NCBI GenBank assembly: GCA_020059485.1
Contig: JAGVCA010000016.1
Coordinates: forward strand, 1 to 51,889
DNA: 51,889 bases
Direction of reading: 5' to 3'
DNA from: Anaerolineales bacterium
Lineage (GTDB): Bacteria; Chloroflexota; Anaerolineae; Anaerolineales; UBA11579
Part shown: one piece after another, positions 30,589 through 38,838 of the stretch
Numbering within the stretch: the stretch's first letter is position 1
Layout of the letters: every line of letters starts with the position of its first letter
Translations under genes and position numbers: made by a program
The notes under the pieces: generated by a model
What the model was told of the DNA's origin: nothing
Database searches by the model: none
Seen by the model: the letters and a program-made list of their open reading frames with translations, nothing else

Positions 30589-30845
30589 ATCGCCGACTTT
30601 CAGGGGGTCAGGAAATGGGTCAGCCAACTCGACAAACAACAGATCACCCACCTCAGGGACTGGTGCCGGGCAGAGATCGCCGGGCAGGACGACGGCCCGC
30701 ACGGTTTTGCCTGCTTCTACCGGCTGGTCTTCGGGCGTCCGCTGCCCGCCCATGCGCGGGACGAATGGCTCCCGCTGATCCACGCCGCCCGGCGGCATGG
30801 CAAAGGCGCCCTGATCGAAGCCTTCCGCGGATCGACAAGTCCACC
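30589..30845 (+). pseudogene. Large terminase N-terminal fragment
   Basis: The frame starting at 30589 reads IADFQGVRKWVSQLDKQQIT and later FYRLVFGRPLPAHARDEWLP and HGKGALIEAFRGS. AFRGS followed, one base out of frame, by KST (30837-30845) is the terminase Walker A context (RGSxKST). The start codon is missing: a TAG stands directly before and no ATG fits, although AGGGAGG is present. About 85 residues remain of an expected 450-500; the rest, including the nuclease, is gone. At about 30846-30851 the sequence changes to portal protein. Confidence 0.6.
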
Positions 30846-30850
30846 ATCCC

Positions 30851-31281
30851 GCGATCCTGCAAACCGGCGATTATCCCGCCGGGACAGCCTACGCCACCCT
30901 CAACCTGGCGACCCAGTCCGGACTGAAGAGCCTCGCTCCGTGCAAAGAACTGGCCCTGAGCGGGATCTTCAGCCAGATGCTGGACTGGATCGCGCTGGAT
31001 GGCCGCCCGGTGCTGGCCCACCGGCAGGTCCAGGGCAACCACGGAGAACAGATCGTCTTCGACCCGGTCGAGGTCGATCCCGGGCAGTTGTATATCGAGG
31101 TGGAGTTTAATGCGATGTCCCGGCGGACCGGGCAGCGCGCATCGAGGCGGCCGCGGTGGCCGTACGCGAACTGGGATACTCCCGGACCCGGGCGCTGGAG
31201 TTCATCGGCGAGACCGACCCGGCCCAGATCCTGGAAGAAGCCCAGCGGGAAAAGGAAGCAGATCCCGATCTGGCCGGATAA
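30851..31281 (+). pseudogene. Portal protein C-terminal fragment
   Basis: The frame from 30851 reads AILQTGDYPAGTAYATLNLA, SLAPCKELALSGIFSQMLDW and DPGQLYIEVEF. At about 31110 the frame slips by one base, and CDVPADRAARIEAAAVAVRE, GYSRTRALEFIGETDPAQIL continue to TAA at 31279-31281. The 'DVPADR...RELG...ALE.IGETDP' ending is characteristic of phage portal proteins. It is fused to the terminase fragment by an internal deletion of the intervening sequence. Confidence 0.6.
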
Positions 31282-31306
31282 CGCTACTGTCTGGAAACTC
31301 AGACAA

Positions 31307-31333
31307 AACCGCCCCCGGCGTTCGGGGGCGGTT
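31307..31333 (-). terminator. Terminator of the selenoprotein gene
   Basis: AACCGCCCCCG (31307-31317) pairs with CGGGGGCGGTT (31323-31333). On the minus strand it is followed by TTTTG. It lies eight bases after the peroxiredoxin stop. Confidence 0.8.
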
Positions 31334-31341
31334 GTTTGGAC

Positions 31342-31896
31342 CTAATTCAGGTTTTGCTGGACAAAACTCGTGAGCTCATCGACCGGCACATACATGGTCC
31401 GGTTTGGGTTGTCCGGCGCGCCGTAATCCTTGACCCACACGACCTTGCCGGTTTGATCGACCAGCACAAAGGTATGGGACGGTTCACCGTTGTCGATGGC
31501 AAACTGCAGCACATCATAAGCCGCCGACACCGACAGGTCCGGGTCCGAGAGCATCGGCACTGCGGAGATCCCCAGCGTATTAATATCCGGGGTTTGTTCG
31601 GCGGTTGAGTCACGGGCGATGCTGATCAATTGCACGCCGAGGGATTGGAATTCGTCATCATTTTGCAGATCAACGATCTGCTGCATGCAAGGCGGTCAAC
31701 CGACCGCCATATGGAAGTACAGCAGCACCGGTTGGCCGGAAAAATCCGCCAGCGAGGTCTGCCCGCCGAGGGCGTCGTCAAGCGTGAAGCCGGGCGCGTC
31801 CTGCCCGACTATACCTTGCTCGACCGGGGCTGGGCTGCCGCAAGCGGCCAGCAGCAGAGCCAGCAGTAATACACCAACAATTGTGAATCGTTTCAT
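31342..31896 (-). CDS. Selenocysteine-containing peroxiredoxin-like lipoprotein
   Basis: 184 residues when the in-frame TGA at 31696-31698 is read as Sec67. The lipoprotein signal is MKRFTIVGVLLLALLLAAC. AhpC/TSA-type thioredoxin fold follows: VGQDAPGFTLDDALGG, PVLLYFHMAVG, then U-P-P-C (Sec67, Cys70), QQIVDLQ, LISIARDSTAEQ, AVPMLSDPDLSVSAAYDV, FVLVDQTGKVVWV. The TGA replaces the first redox Cys of a CxxC, and family conservation continues on both sides. A stem-loop lies 14 nt downstream of it. Conventional calling splits this into two ORFs of 66 and 114 residues. A -10 (TATAAT, 31985-31980) lies upstream. Confidence 0.82.
31665..31681 (-). promoter_or_regulatory. Candidate bacterial SECIS hairpin
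   Basis: On the mRNA strand GCAGATC (31681-31675) and GATCTGC (31671-31665) form a perfect 7-bp stem with loop GTT. It starts 14 nt after the UGA, within the distance range used by SelB-dependent bacterial SECIS elements. The small GU-containing apical loop fits the known preference. Confidence 0.65.
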
Positions 31897-32039
31897 TCAG
31901 TATCCTCTCATAGTCTGGCTGCCATCCTGGCCGATCAGGTCAATCGGAAAACTGACAACCAGAGGAATTATTTAGACAAATTATACCTAATTAGTTGCCA
32001 AGACAGATTGCCAATCCAACCCTGAGGGAGATTAATAGC

Positions 32040-32064
32040 AAAAAACGCCCGCAGGTACGGGCGT
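32040..32064 (-). terminator. Terminator after the DUF167 gene
   Basis: Minus-strand ACGCCCG-TACCTG-CGGGCGT followed by T5. It lies 20 bp beyond the DUF167 stop. Confidence 0.85.
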
Positions 32065-32084
32065 CGGGCTTTGAGACTGATTTC

Positions 32085-32393
32085 CTATGCCAGGCTGTTC
32101 AGGATCTTCTTGTGGACTTCCTCGCTGGTCACATCCAGGATCGAGACCAGCTTGTCGCGGCCAGTGCTGCCGGCTACGATTTCCATCTTGGCCGCCGGGA
32201 TGCCCAACAACTGCGAGAGGAAACCGATCAACTCGGCGTTGGTCTCCTTATCGCCGGGCGGAGAGACCAGGCGGATCTTAACGGTCTGATCGCTGAGGAT
32301 CTCGACCACCTGGTTGTGGCTGGCCCGCGGGATGACCCGCACGGGCAGCGCTGCGCCGAGTTTGCCATTCGTGAATTTGGGTGATTTAGCCAT
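32085..32393 (-). CDS. DUF167/YggU-family protein
   Basis: A 102-residue small alpha/beta protein with the family pattern LPVRVIPRASHNQV, VKIRLVSPPGDKETNAELI and AAKMEIVAGSTGRDKLVSI. The function of the family is unknown. The ATG at 32393 has a weak GAGGG upstream; a GTG at 32405 is the alternative. It is the last gene of the YggS-YggT-DUF167 series on this strand, a common bacterial grouping, and ends in a terminator. Confidence 0.9.
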   Translation of the reverse strand: MAKSPKFTNGKLGAALPVRVIPRASHNQVVEILSDQTVKIRLVSPPGDKETNAELIGFLSQLLGIPAAKMEIVAGSTGRDKLVSILDVTSEEVHKKILNSLA

Positions 32394-32416
32394 GCTATCC
32401 CTCACGGTGTTGATCG

Positions 32417-32665
32417 CTACACAAGCGACAGGACCAACATTTCGAGCAATTGTACCAGAACGATCAATACCAGGGGACTGAAATCGATCATCCCGGTTTG
32501 CGGCAGCAGCCGCCGGATCGGGCTGAGCAGCGGTTCAAACAAACGAGTCGTCACCTCGCGGGCTGGATGGTACGGGCTGAGGAAATACCCCAGCAGTACG
32601 TGGATGATCACGCCCCAGGTGATCAGGTTGGAGAGCAAACGCACCATTGCAACAAAAGCACTCAT
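32417..32665 (-). CDS. YggT-family membrane protein
   Basis: An 82-residue protein with two membrane helices and the family motif FEPLLSPIRRLLPQTGMIDFSPLVLIVLVQ split around a loop. The first helix (LLSNLITWGVIIHVLLGYFL) leads to the PYHPAREVT loop. YggT proteins are linked to cell-envelope and osmotic functions, but the mechanism is unknown. It lies between the YggS and DUF167 genes. Confidence 0.9.
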   Translation of the reverse strand: MSAFVAMVRLLSNLITWGVIIHVLLGYFLSPYHPAREVTTRLFEPLLSPIRRLLPQTGMIDFSPLVLIVLVQLLEMLVLSLV

Positions 32666-32730
32666 AAGTCCAGATAACTCCTTCCTTCAGATATTCGCCA
32701 ATTATATCAAGAACGCCGTCCATTCGCCTC

Positions 32731-33438
32731 TCAGCGAGTGCCCATAATGGCTGTCCCGATCCGCAGCAAGGTCGCCCCTTCTTCGATCGCCGGGATGAAG
32801 TCGCCACTCATCCCCATCGAAAGCTGCGACCAGTCCGTCTGAGGAAGTTTGCCGGCCAGGTACTCCCGCAGGCGGCGCAGGCGGGCGAAGCTCGGGCGGG
32901 CGGCTTCGGGGTCGGGAGAATAAGGCGCCATCGTCATCAGGCCGCGCACCTGCAGGTGCGTCAGCGCCGCAATCTGCTCGATCTCGGGGAGCAAACCATC
33001 CCACTCGTTTTCCCGACTGGCCTCATAACCATATTTACTTGCCTCCCCGCTGACATTGATCTGCAGCAAGACCGGCTGCACCACCCCGGCTTCTCCGGCA
33101 GACCGGTCCAGCCGTTCGGCCAGTTTGACGGAATCGACCGAATGCACCAGCGAAAACCTACCGGCAACATCCGAGGCTTTGCGGCTCTGCACATGGCCGA
33201 TCATATGCCAGGCCAGCCCGGTCAATTCATCGAGCATGGCCTGTTTTTCCAGCGCTTCGCCCACCCGGTTCTCGCCGATCTCGGCGGCACCCAGTTCATG
33301 GATGTCGGCGATCTCCTTCAGACCATGCCCTTTCGTCACCACCACCAGGGTGATCTCCTCCGGCCGGCGGCCGGCGGCGCGGGCGGCTTGTTCGATCTGT
33401 TCCTGGACTACATGATACCGTTGAGCCAGACTTTCCAT
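32731..33438 (-). CDS. YggS/PROSC-family PLP-binding protein
   Basis: A 235-residue PLP homeostasis protein (YggS/PLPBP): TLVVVTKGHG contains the PLP lysine (about 36), followed by GENRVGEALEK, WHMIGHVQSRK, VHSVDS, LLQINVSGEASKYG, GLMTMAPYSPDPEAAR and the phosphate-binding LSMGMSGDFIPAIEEGATLL. The ATG at 33438 overlaps the stop of the upstream pgeF-like gene (TGATG), so the two are coupled. The frame is open further upstream but overlaps that gene. Confidence 0.93.
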   Translation of the reverse strand: MESLAQRYHVVQEQIEQAARAAGRRPEEITLVVVTKGHGLKEIADIHELGAAEIGENRVGEALEKQAMLDELTGLAWHMIGHVQSRKASDVAGRFSLVHSVDSVKLAERLDRSAGEAGVVQPVLLQINVSGEASKYGYEASRENEWDGLLPEIEQIAALTHLQVRGLMTMAPYSPDPEAARPSFARLRRLREYLAGKLPQTDWSQLSMGMSGDFIPAIEEGATLLRIGTAIMGTR

Positions 33439-34226
33439 CACTCCTCCAATGCCAGCAGGACACCAAAACGGCCGGTGCGGCCGTCCTCCGACCGGTGCGA
33501 GTACCAATCCTGGTTGTGTTCGGCCGTACACAGTCCGGAAACCTCGATCTGCTCCACTCCGGCCCAGGCCAGCGTCAGCCGGTTGGCCGCCCACAGGTCC
33601 AGATGCGTGGATGCCCCGAAGCGCGGCAGCAGTTCCTCGGCCTGGCTGCCGAAAGCATCGTGCACAGCCCGAACCACTTCAGGACCGATCTCATACCGCT
33701 CCGGGCCGATCGCCGGGCCAATCCCGGCCAGCAGATCCTGCGGACGGGAACCATACCGTTCCTGCATCGCCCGGACAGCATGTCCGGCCGCGTGTTGGAC
33801 CGTCCCGGCCCAGCCTGCATGCGCCAGCGCGATCGCCCGGCGGACTGGGTCCACCAGCACGATCGGGACACAGTCCGCATACCGCATGAACAGGGTCACC
33901 TCAGAGTTATCGGTCAGGATGATATCGGCTTTCGGCGGGGTTTTCTGTCCGGCCGGGCGCGGCTGGTCGTAGATCACGGCGTCATGACCGTGAACCAGCC
34001 AACTGTCCGAAAGCGTCTCGGGGGCGCGCCTAACGGCAGCAAAGGCCAGTTCACGGTTGCGGATCACGTGCTGCGGGTCGTCTCCGACGGTCAGGCCGAC
34101 GTTCAGGCTGTCCCACGGCTCCGGGCTGACCCCGCCCCGGCGCGTGAAAACAGCCTGGACAACGCCAGTATTTTGGAACAGGTCAAAAGAAAAATAACGG
34201 ATCGAGCCGGATTGGTGATAGGCCAT
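33438..34226 (-). CDS. pgeF: Polyphenol oxidase/laccase-domain protein (YfiH family)
   Basis: A 262-residue CNF1/YfiH-like protein: TRRGGVSPEPWDSLNVGLTV (N-terminal block), TLFMRYADCVPIVLVDPVRR (Cys of the zinc site), IALAHAGWAGTVQHAAGHAV (His site), AGIGPAIGPERYEIGPEV and LCTAEHNQDWYSHRSEDGRT. Members act on misincorporated peptidoglycan precursors or on purine nucleosides; the in vivo role here is open. Start ATG 34226; a TTG at 34235 overlaps the upstream stop. Confidence 0.92.
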   Translation of the reverse strand: MAYHQSGSIRYFSFDLFQNTGVVQAVFTRRGGVSPEPWDSLNVGLTVGDDPQHVIRNRELAFAAVRRAPETLSDSWLVHGHDAVIYDQPRPAGQKTPPKADIILTDNSEVTLFMRYADCVPIVLVDPVRRAIALAHAGWAGTVQHAAGHAVRAMQERYGSRPQDLLAGIGPAIGPERYEIGPEVVRAVHDAFGSQAEELLPRFGASTHLDLWAANRLTLAWAGVEQIEVSGLCTAEHNQDWYSHRSEDGRTGRFGVLLALEE

Positions 34227-34231
34227 GCGAT

Positions 34232-35221
34232 TCAATCGAGGCTGGCTTTGTTGCTCACCCGGGCTTTCTTATCGCTGAGGTGCTGGCGGGTATCGGCCAT
34301 GCTCTCCTCGATCACCGGGAAGCCAAACCAGCCGGTGGTGAACCCAAACAGCAGGCCGGTGATCGTCCGCAGCAGCGGTGTGCTCTCCCGGTACGGGATC
34401 ACCGGTATGAACTGGCTGACCAGCTGGCTGCCGCCATCCAGGGCGATCGGCAGAATGCCAATCACCACCCACACCACGAACGGCAGCGGGCGGAATCTGC
34501 GCCCGGTAACCGCGAACAGCAAGCCGAAGCCTAACATCGCCAGGTAAATGGCGATATCCCGCTGGCAGAAGGCCACTTTATAACCCAACTGCTCATTCCC
34601 GACGAAGTTCCGGGCGGTCACCAGGTCGTTCTCATTGTTCCCGGTAACCTCGCCATAGGTCAGATACCCCTCGATCCCGGCGGATTCACGCGGGTAGATC
34701 GGCTGCTCGCCGAACAGGAACCACGAGCGGAAGGCCAGTTCGTGACAGGAGACCTTGTAGACCGAGTAGATCGGTTGCGCCGCCCCAGGCAGACCGGCTT
34801 TCATCAACACCGGAGCCAGGAAAGGCAGCCCGACATAGATTGCCAGGAACAGGTTGATCATCGCAAGAAAATATCGACTGATGAAATGGGACAGCCGGTC
34901 CCCCTGGCTGAGCGTATCCTTGCGGGCCAGCCGCTTTTGATACCCCTCCTGCTGGTCCTCAAGGCGCTGGGTGTGGCTGTCGCGGGCAGCGCCCAGGGTC
35001 ATCCGGAGCTTGCGGCGGTCGAATGGGGCGGTCAGTGTGAACGGTCCGGCTGCCACCACCGGTACCCGGTGACCATACAGCGTCACCAGGTCGGAGTCCT
35101 GATCGATATCCACAACCACCAGTTTATGCGGGAGTTCGCTTTGCAATGCTTCCAGGTCGACGAACGCCTGGTCGCACAGCACGCAGTCTTTGCGGGTATA
35201 AAAAGTAACTTCCAGATCCAT
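34232..35221 (-). CDS. Glutaredoxin-like domain fused to DUF2085 membrane domain
   Basis: A 329-residue protein. Residues 1-80 form a DUF836 glutaredoxin-like fold (EVTFYTRKDCVLCDQAF with CVLC; VVDIDQDSDLVTLYGHRVPV). A charged linker follows. Residues about 120-310 form a DUF2085-like membrane domain with IYSVYKVSCHELAFRSWFLF, VAFCQRDIAIYLAMLGFGLL and IALDGGSQL, the conserved CHE/CQRD/DGGSQ motifs. The fusion suggests a thiol-linked membrane function; the partner and substrate are unknown. It is next to TlpA- and CcdA-like genes, which points to extracytoplasmic thiol redox. Confidence 0.85.
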   Translation of the reverse strand: MDLEVTFYTRKDCVLCDQAFVDLEALQSELPHKLVVVDIDQDSDLVTLYGHRVPVVAAGPFTLTAPFDRRKLRMTLGAARDSHTQRLEDQQEGYQKRLARKDTLSQGDRLSHFISRYFLAMINLFLAIYVGLPFLAPVLMKAGLPGAAQPIYSVYKVSCHELAFRSWFLFGEQPIYPRESAGIEGYLTYGEVTGNNENDLVTARNFVGNEQLGYKVAFCQRDIAIYLAMLGFGLLFAVTGRRFRPLPFVVWVVIGILPIALDGGSQLVSQFIPVIPYRESTPLLRTITGLLFGFTTGWFGFPVIEESMADTRQHLSDKKARVSNKASLD

Positions 35222-35239
35222 GCGGTCCTAATCCAAACT

Positions 35240-35770
35240 CTAATTCGAGGTAGTGTCGGTGCTCAAGCCCATCTGGCTGAGATAATCGTCCAGTTGGGAT
35301 TCGGTCATCAGGCCGATATGCACGAACTGAATGATACCATGCTCGTTCACGAACAAACTGGTCGGGTAGGCGCGCACCAGGTAAAGCATCTGGACCCGCG
35401 CGGCTGGATCAAGCAGCGGCTCGAAAGTCAGGCCAAGCTCATCCCGGAAGGCGGCCACCTGATCGAGCGGTTCATCATTGTCAATTGCCAGCACTACCAG
35501 ATCGCCGCCATGCCGCTCATAGCGGTCCTGGATCCCGGGCATCTCCAGCCGGCAGGGGGGGCACCAGGTGGCCCAGAAATTGATCAGAACCACCGAGCCG
35601 CGCAATTCGCTCAGAGTGACTTGCTGACCGGCAGTATCGGCCAGGGTAAAGTCCGGCGCGTACGCACCGATCTCCGGGGCGGTTCGGATGCCTTCCTCCG
35701 GGGATGTCCGGCAGGCCGCTGCAGTCAGGAAGATCAGAATAAAAACAACAAGGGTACGGAAATGAGTCAT
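35240..35770 (-). CDS. TlpA-family thioredoxin-like lipoprotein
   Basis: A 176-residue predicted lipoprotein (LIFLTAAAC) with a thioredoxin fold: YAPDFTLADTAGQQVTLSEL, VVLINFWATWCPPCRLEMPG (active-site CPPC), LVVLAIDNDEPLDQ and AYPTSLFVNEHGII (cis-Pro). It probably reduces extracytoplasmic disulfides with electrons from the CcdA-like protein encoded 18 bp upstream. Confidence 0.92.
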   Translation of the reverse strand: MTHFRTLVVFILIFLTAAACRTSPEEGIRTAPEIGAYAPDFTLADTAGQQVTLSELRGSVVLINFWATWCPPCRLEMPGIQDRYERHGGDLVVLAIDNDEPLDQVAAFRDELGLTFEPLLDPAARVQMLYLVRAYPTSLFVNEHGIIQFVHIGLMTESQLDDYLSQMGLSTDTTSN

Positions 35771-35788
35771 CGATGCTCCCGGGGAAGG

Positions 35789-36700
35789 TCAGGCGAAGAT
35801 TGCCGCCAGGGGTGCAAGCACCCCCAGCACATACAGTACAATCAATACCACCACGCTGATGCCCGTGCCGAGGAACCACCAGTCCATAAACTCCCCGCCG
35901 CGCCGGCGGGCAATCAAGGCCGGGATCAAACCGATCAGCAGCGAGGCGAAGAAACCGGCCACCAGCATGCGGCCGATCATGACCTCATCGCCGCTCTCGA
36001 TAAAATTGCCTAGCGTTGCCAGCTGTTCGAACCGGCCGAGGAACAGGAGCACGCCAATGCCGATCAGTACCACACCCATAATGATCTCGGTGTAGTGCAT
36101 CACCTTGCCGTAACGGCGGATGATGGTCGTGACCCAGCCGATCTGGGTGGCAGCCACCAGGAAGGGGATCGCCAGCCCGGCGGAATATGCCGCCAACAGC
36201 AAAGCGCCTTGCCCCGACCCGCCCTGGTTGAAGGACAGTGTCAGGATCGCCCCCAACACCGGTCCGACACACGGCGCCCAACCGGCTGAGAAGAATACGC
36301 CCATCAGAGCGGAAGAGATATAACCTCGCTTGCGGTCCGGCTGGGACTGCGGACGCAGGTCATAATCCAGAAAGGGGATCCTCAGAATGCGGGTCATATG
36401 CAGGCCGAACAGGATTACGACCACGCCGCCGACCTTGACCAGCACCTCGGTCAGCTGGTAGCGGAAACCGCCCAACGCCCCTGCCAGCGCGCCCAGAAAG
36501 ACAAATACCACGCTGAATCCCAGCACGAAGACCAGGCCGTGTGAGAAAGTTTCAAGCGTGGAAGTGGCTTTATTCTGGCCGCCGGCCACCGAACGACCGC
36601 TGAGATACCCGATATACGCCGGAACCAGGGCAAATACGCAAGGCGAGAGGAATGAAGCCACCCCGGCGAAGAATGCGATCCCGAAATTGATGTTGCTCAT
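35789..36700 (-). CDS. ccdA: CcdA-like cytochrome c biogenesis/thiol-reduction membrane protein
   Basis: A 303-residue polytopic protein of the CcdA/DsbD-beta family. The first helix carries FFAGVASFLSPCVFALVPAY and a middle helix has FSAGWAPCVGPVLGAILTLS; the two Pro-Cys motifs are the redox pair that moves electrons across the membrane. Eight or so hydrophobic segments. Directly upstream of the TlpA gene, which is its probable electron acceptor. Confidence 0.92.
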   Translation of the reverse strand: MSNINFGIAFFAGVASFLSPCVFALVPAYIGYLSGRSVAGGQNKATSTLETFSHGLVFVLGFSVVFVFLGALAGALGGFRYQLTEVLVKVGGVVVILFGLHMTRILRIPFLDYDLRPQSQPDRKRGYISSALMGVFFSAGWAPCVGPVLGAILTLSFNQGGSGQGALLLAAYSAGLAIPFLVAATQIGWVTTIIRRYGKVMHYTEIIMGVVLIGIGVLLFLGRFEQLATLGNFIESGDEVMIGRMLVAGFFASLLIGLIPALIARRRGGEFMDWWFLGTGISVVVLIVLYVLGVLAPLAAIFA

Positions 36701-36734
36701 GCTGTGCTCCTGATGTCTGGCCGGGGTGCGGCCG

Positions 36735-37883
36735 TTAGTATTCGACTACCTGGATCTGGGTGCCAACAAACCCCTGCACGGTCTGGTCTCCGGGCGTGGC
36801 ATTGTCGTAAACCGAGACATGCGGGGTGGTCCAGCGCCAGATCCATTTGGCGTCTTCCGGCCTCAGGTTGACGCAGCCATGCGAACGCTTGGCGCCGTAA
36901 GAATTGTGCCAAAAAGTGGCATGGAAGGCTACCCCATCCGATGTGAACAGGGTCGTCCAGCCGATGCCGGGAGTATCGTAACCCTGGGCAGTGTTCCCGC
37001 CCATGTGGATGGAGACCGCTTTACGCCAGATGCGGTGCCACAGACCGGGCGGCGTGGCTGTCTCTTCACCATCCAACCCGGTAGAACAACGGGCAAAGAA
37101 CACTTCCCGCCCTTCCTCAAAGGCCTGGACCGTCTGGCGGTGCAGGTTGACCACAACCAACTTGTCCTCGATCTCCGGCGAGATCGGCGGGACTTCGTCC
37201 GCTTCGATCTTGCGGAAGGCCTCGGCCGGCCCCCAGAAGACATCGCCGGGCGAGCCATACAGTTCAGACAACCGGTAGAACACCCGTCCATCCGATTCTG
37301 TGCGGGTCTGATCAACCCAGAAGATCTGTTCGTAGACCAGGTACGGCGGCTTGAACTCTTCCTGCATGCGGTACTGCAGCCAGGGCGCGATCGGCTGGGC
37401 GAATTCCAGCTCCACCTGCACCCACGGCACACACACCTGCACCCACATGCCCGGCCCGACCGCGGTTGGCACCAGTTCGGTCACCGGCTGAGCGGGCTGG
37501 TTTTTGACCGGCTGCATGAAGGGCGACCAGACCCAACCGACCGGGGTTTCCACCCAGCGGCGGACAGCCGCCTGGGGGAACTCGCCCGAGACTTCGCGCA
37601 GCCAGGGCACGACATCATCCTCCCGGACAACGCCGACGATCTCGCTGTTAATGTCCGGACGGGCGCGCACATTTGAATCGCTGGTTACCCGCGCCAGAAA
37701 TTCGGCCTCCGGGAAATCTGCCAAACGGGGCAGACCAGCCAGGTCGGGGCGGACCAGGCCCGATGACAAGCCAGCCGGCAGCATCACCGCGCCGGCGGCC
37801 GCCGCACTTAACTTCAGAAAGTCCCGGCGGGAGATCTCCCTGCGGAACAGATCGTCACTTTGGGGCAGTAATTTACCACTCAT
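36735..37883 (-). CDS. Tat-exported L,D-transpeptidase (YkuD) with SH3-like domain
   Basis: A 382-residue protein. The twin-arginine signal is SRRDFLKLSAAAAGAVMLP. An SH3-type domain (RVTSDSNVRARPDINSEIVG) is followed by a long middle region and the YkuD catalytic domain (about 245-360), which starts LVVVNLHRQTVQAFEEGREV and has HATFWHNSYGAKRSHGCVNL with nucleophile Cys337. It probably makes 3-3 peptidoglycan cross-links or attaches proteins. In this family a reduced catalytic Cys is needed, which suits the adjacent CcdA/TlpA thiol system (inference). Confidence 0.92.
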   Translation of the reverse strand: MSGKLLPQSDDLFRREISRRDFLKLSAAAAGAVMLPAGLSSGLVRPDLAGLPRLADFPEAEFLARVTSDSNVRARPDINSEIVGVVREDDVVPWLREVSGEFPQAAVRRWVETPVGWVWSPFMQPVKNQPAQPVTELVPTAVGPGMWVQVCVPWVQVELEFAQPIAPWLQYRMQEEFKPPYLVYEQIFWVDQTRTESDGRVFYRLSELYGSPGDVFWGPAEAFRKIEADEVPPISPEIEDKLVVVNLHRQTVQAFEEGREVFFARCSTGLDGEETATPPGLWHRIWRKAVSIHMGGNTAQGYDTPGIGWTTLFTSDGVAFHATFWHNSYGAKRSHGCVNLRPEDAKWIWRWTTPHVSVYDNATPGDQTVQGFVGTQIQVVEY

Positions 37884-38086
37884 CTTTGGTTACCTTTATC
37901 CACTAGACGCAGGCGTATCTGCCTGTCTTACAGACCTGGATCTATCCCAATAAGCATAACCAGACCGGCGGGAATGGTCAAGTGTTGGAATTTGATCATT
38001 TCCGGTCAAGCAGCTTGTCCTGGCGGTGCAATTCGGATATGATTGGGTCAGATAACGTCCGCCATTTCCCGGAACAGGAGGGAACG

Positions 38087-38785
38087 ATGCCAAAAGAGAA
38101 GCCAGGCCCTGATCGCCCACTCAATTGGATGACCAAAGCGCTGCTATTCCTGATCTACCTGCCATTTGCTTATGCCTTCATTCACATCATCGTCACGGCA
38201 TCGGACGGTGACTTCACCGCCAGCCAGGTTGTCGTGCTCGGTTTGTTGATCTTTGGCATGATCGTGCTGCTCGTTTCCGAGCGGCTGGTCGAACTGCGCT
38301 TCTCGCGGGATGGCGTCATCGCATCCATGGCTCCGCTCAAGGCAGACGTCCTGGCGAACATTCCTTACCTGACCGAAGACCCGGACATTGCCGAAACAGT
38401 CAGCAAGGAAGTCGTCCAGGCTCAGAACGTCCGGGAAGTCAAGTCAGCCGTGGAAAAGGCGCGGGGACTCAACATCACCAAGAACCTGAAGATCGCTGAG
38501 CAAGCCATCCAGGAGAAGAAAAAAGTCTTTATCCGCTACCGACCGGTGGACGATTCCGAGATCAAGAACTATTTAGAGATCCCGGTAGACCTCAAGCCCG
38601 GCGACACGGTCAAATCTGCCCCGTATGACTATTTTGTCACCTATTCCGAGGAGGACGGGCATCCCAAAACTTTCCGGGTGGACCGGATCATCAGTCTGGC
38701 GATCAGCGATCAAAGTTTCGACCGGGCATCCTTCCACGGCCAGGACGAGATACTGGCAAACCCGCACATCGCCCGGGATTGGTAA
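38087..38785 (+). CDS. Membrane protein with WYL-like C-terminal segment
   Basis: A 232-residue protein. Two N-terminal hydrophobic helices (ALLFLIYLPFAYAFIHIIV; VVVLGLLIFGMIVLLV) are followed by a cytoplasmic region. The C-terminal 80 residues, with KVFIRYRPVDDSEIKNYLEI, APYDYFVTYSEEDGHPKTFR and VDRIISLAI, follow the strand pattern of WYL domains, which bind ligands or nucleic acid and are usually attached to a helix-turn-helix rather than to a membrane anchor. AGGAGGG precedes the ATG at 38087. The assignment is tentative. Confidence 0.6.
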   Translation: MPKEKPGPDRPLNWMTKALLFLIYLPFAYAFIHIIVTASDGDFTASQVVVLGLLIFGMIVLLVSERLVELRFSRDGVIASMAPLKADVLANIPYLTEDPDIAETVSKEVVQAQNVREVKSAVEKARGLNITKNLKIAEQAIQEKKKVFIRYRPVDDSEIKNYLEIPVDLKPGDTVKSAPYDYFVTYSEEDGHPKTFRVDRIISLAISDQSFDRASFHGQDEILANPHIARDW

Positions 38786-38838
38786 CCCCGATTCTCTTTT
38801 TACTTCCTGGGAACACTCACGTCTGCTGACGGCCGGAC

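Noticed and set aside
24666-31281. Complete prophage with attL/attR ends
   Set aside because: No integrase, tail genes or convincing direct repeats at a tRNA were seen, and several genes are broken.
31342-31686. Separate 114-residue protein starting at MQQIVDLQ
   Set aside because: It lacks a ribosome site and half a thioredoxin fold, and is in frame with the upstream lipoprotein part across one UGA; a single selenoprotein explains both.
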